Below are positions 63,126 through 64,000 of a stretch of 64,000 nt of DNA, one piece after another (the stretch's first letter is position 1; each line of letters opens with the position of its first letter). The DNA lies in NCBI GenBank assembly GCA_965200375.1, contig OZ241353.1, positions 1,488,001-1,552,000 of the forward strand. The letters are read 5' to 3'. A program made the translations under genes and the position numbers. The stretch comes from VXYL01 sp965200375 (lineage in GTDB: Bacteria > Pseudomonadota > Gammaproteobacteria > Pseudomonadales > Azotimanducaceae). The notes beneath the pieces were generated by a model. That model was not told the DNA's origin, ran no database searches, and saw only the letters and a list, made by a program, of their open reading frames with translations.

Positions 63126-64000
63126 TCAAGTCGCCCCGTCGTCCGGCCGCAGCGCCCGGCAGTCCAGCGTGGTCCAGCCCAGGCGCACCGTCTCCCCCGG
63201 CAGCACGCCGCCGTGGCCGACGATGTTGGGGATCTTCACCACGAAGTCCACGCCGCAGACCGCGGTGAGCACGCGCAGGTGGTCGCCGAGGAAGGCCATG
63301 TCCTCCACCTCCACCTCGAGCTCGTTGCTGTAGACGCCGGCGGCCGGCGCCAGATGCACCCGCTCCGGGCGGATGGCGAGCACCACGTCGTCGCCCACCG
63401 CGTGCGGTTCCACCGGGAAGGCGCGGATGATCGCCTCGCCCACCGCCACGTCGCAGGTGTCGCCGCCCACGGCCGCCACGCGCCCCGGCAGCAGGTTGTT
63501 GTCGCCGATGAAGGAGGCCACGAACGGCCGCATGGGCTCCTCGTAGAGCACTTCCGGGGCGGCGACCTGCTCGATGCGCCCGCCGTTGAACACCGCCACC
63601 CGATCCGACATCGCCATCGCTTCCTGCTGATCGTGGGTGACGTAGACGACGGTGACGCCGAGGCTGCGCTGGATGCGCCGTATCTCGAACTGCATCTCCT
63701 CCCGCAGGCGGCGATCCAAGGCCCCCAGGGGCTCGTCCATCAGCACAAGGTTCGGCTCGAACACCAGCGCCCGGGCAATGGCGACGCGCTGCTGCTGGCC
63801 GCCGGAGAGCTGCCCCGGCCGCCGCCGCTCGTAGCCTTGGAGGCGCACCAGCTCGAGGGCCCGGGCTACCCGCTCGGCCGTGCCGGCCGCGTCCATGTGC
63901 CGCGCCTCCAAGGGAAACGCGAGGTTCTGCCCCACCGTCATGTGCGGGAACAGGGCGTAGTTCTGGAACACCATGCCGATGTCGCGCTGGCGCGGCGGCA
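63126..64000 (-). CDS. ABC transporter ATPase (PotA type), C-terminal part
   Basis: This partial gene's 5' end, including the Walker A motif, lies beyond the window. Visible parts are the Q-loop region MVFQNYALFPHMTVGQNLAFPLE, the signature LSGGQQQRVAIARAL, Walker B LVLMDEPLGALD, and the switch histidine in YVTHDQQEAMAM. A C-terminal TOBE domain (LAIRPERVHLAP and onward) completes it. It heads the transporter operon, 42 bp before the first binding-protein gene. Confidence 0.95.
   Translation of the reverse strand, partial: PPRQRDIGMVFQNYALFPHMTVGQNLAFPLEARHMDAAGTAERVARALELVRLQGYERRRPGQLSGGQQQRVAIARALVFEPNLVLMDEPLGALDRRLREEMQFEIRRIQRSLGVTVVYVTHDQQEAMAMSDRVAVFNGGRIEQVAAPEVLYEEPMRPFVASFIGDNNLLPGRVAAVGGDTCDVAVGEAIIRAFPVEPHAVGDDVVLAIRPERVHLAPAAGVYSNELEVEVEDMAFLGDHLRVLTAVCGVDFVVKIPNIVGHGGVLPGETVRLGWTTLDCRALRPDDGAT

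Overview
The window is about 64 kb of very GC-rich bacterial chromosome (roughly 70% by eye) spanning a replication origin. Gene order is the main taxonomic clue. Leftward from the origin run rpmH-rnpA-yidD-yidC-mnmE-mnmG-rsmG-parA-parB-atpIBEFHAGDC on the minus strand. Rightward run dnaA-dnaN-recF-gyrB on the plus strand. This is the Pseudomonas-like gammaproteobacterial layout. A 16-bp parS palindrome of the Pseudomonas type, a Gram-negative-type GyrB, TonB-receptor genes and COX15-type heme A synthase agree with it. I infer an aerobic gammaproteobacterium, probably uncultivated or symbiotic; I cannot name a genus.

Layout. 1-2025: a partial AAA ATPase, ftsY and divergent rsmD. 2058-6297: an accessory island with a DUF4143 ATPase, a small protein of unknown function, a degenerate ImmA/IrrE-like protein, and a JAMM-domain protein with a small partner. 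6366-13584: the complete ATP synthase operon, whose beta-subunit gene carries an in-frame upstream winged-helix segment. 13585-14387: debris with two tiny membrane-protein reading frames. 14388-23176: chromosome partitioning, tRNA modification and membrane-insertion genes. 23177-23657: the probable oriC. 23658-30318: dnaA, dnaN, recF (with parS at its 3' end) and gyrB. 30509-38056: an operon for polysaccharide (glycosyltransferase, heparinase-like protein, two-domain oxidoreductase) translationally coupled to ergothioneine genes egtD and egtB. 38128-42523: cytochrome oxidase assembly (SCO, heme A synthase, SURF1) with aroE, tsaC and purE. 42837-45598: a TolC-type lipoprotein and a multicopper oxidase, probably copper efflux or detoxification. 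45728-50379: a DUF1285 protein, moaA, murF, a MobA-like nucleotidyltransferase and XdhC. 50395-57548: a coiled-coil membrane protein, a broken HNH gene, a TonB receptor, a PhyH-HEAT dioxygenase, an AAA ATPase and a SpoU methyltransferase. 57642-59489: a degraded accessory patch. 59550-64000: a polyamine-type ABC transporter with two tandem binding proteins.

Two repeat families stand out. One is a palindromic element of about 40 bp lying inside protein-coding genes (yidD, gyrB and the two-domain oxidoreductase). The other is a 165-bp hairpin-bearing element bounded by CTAG, which abuts the stop codons of parA and gyrB.

The best candidates for undescribed biology are the pseudo-ImmA/IrrE two-gene module, the winged-helix extension of AtpD, the in-gene palindromic element, and a TIGR04255-like gene interrupted by two -1 shifts that each fall on a canonical slippery heptamer.
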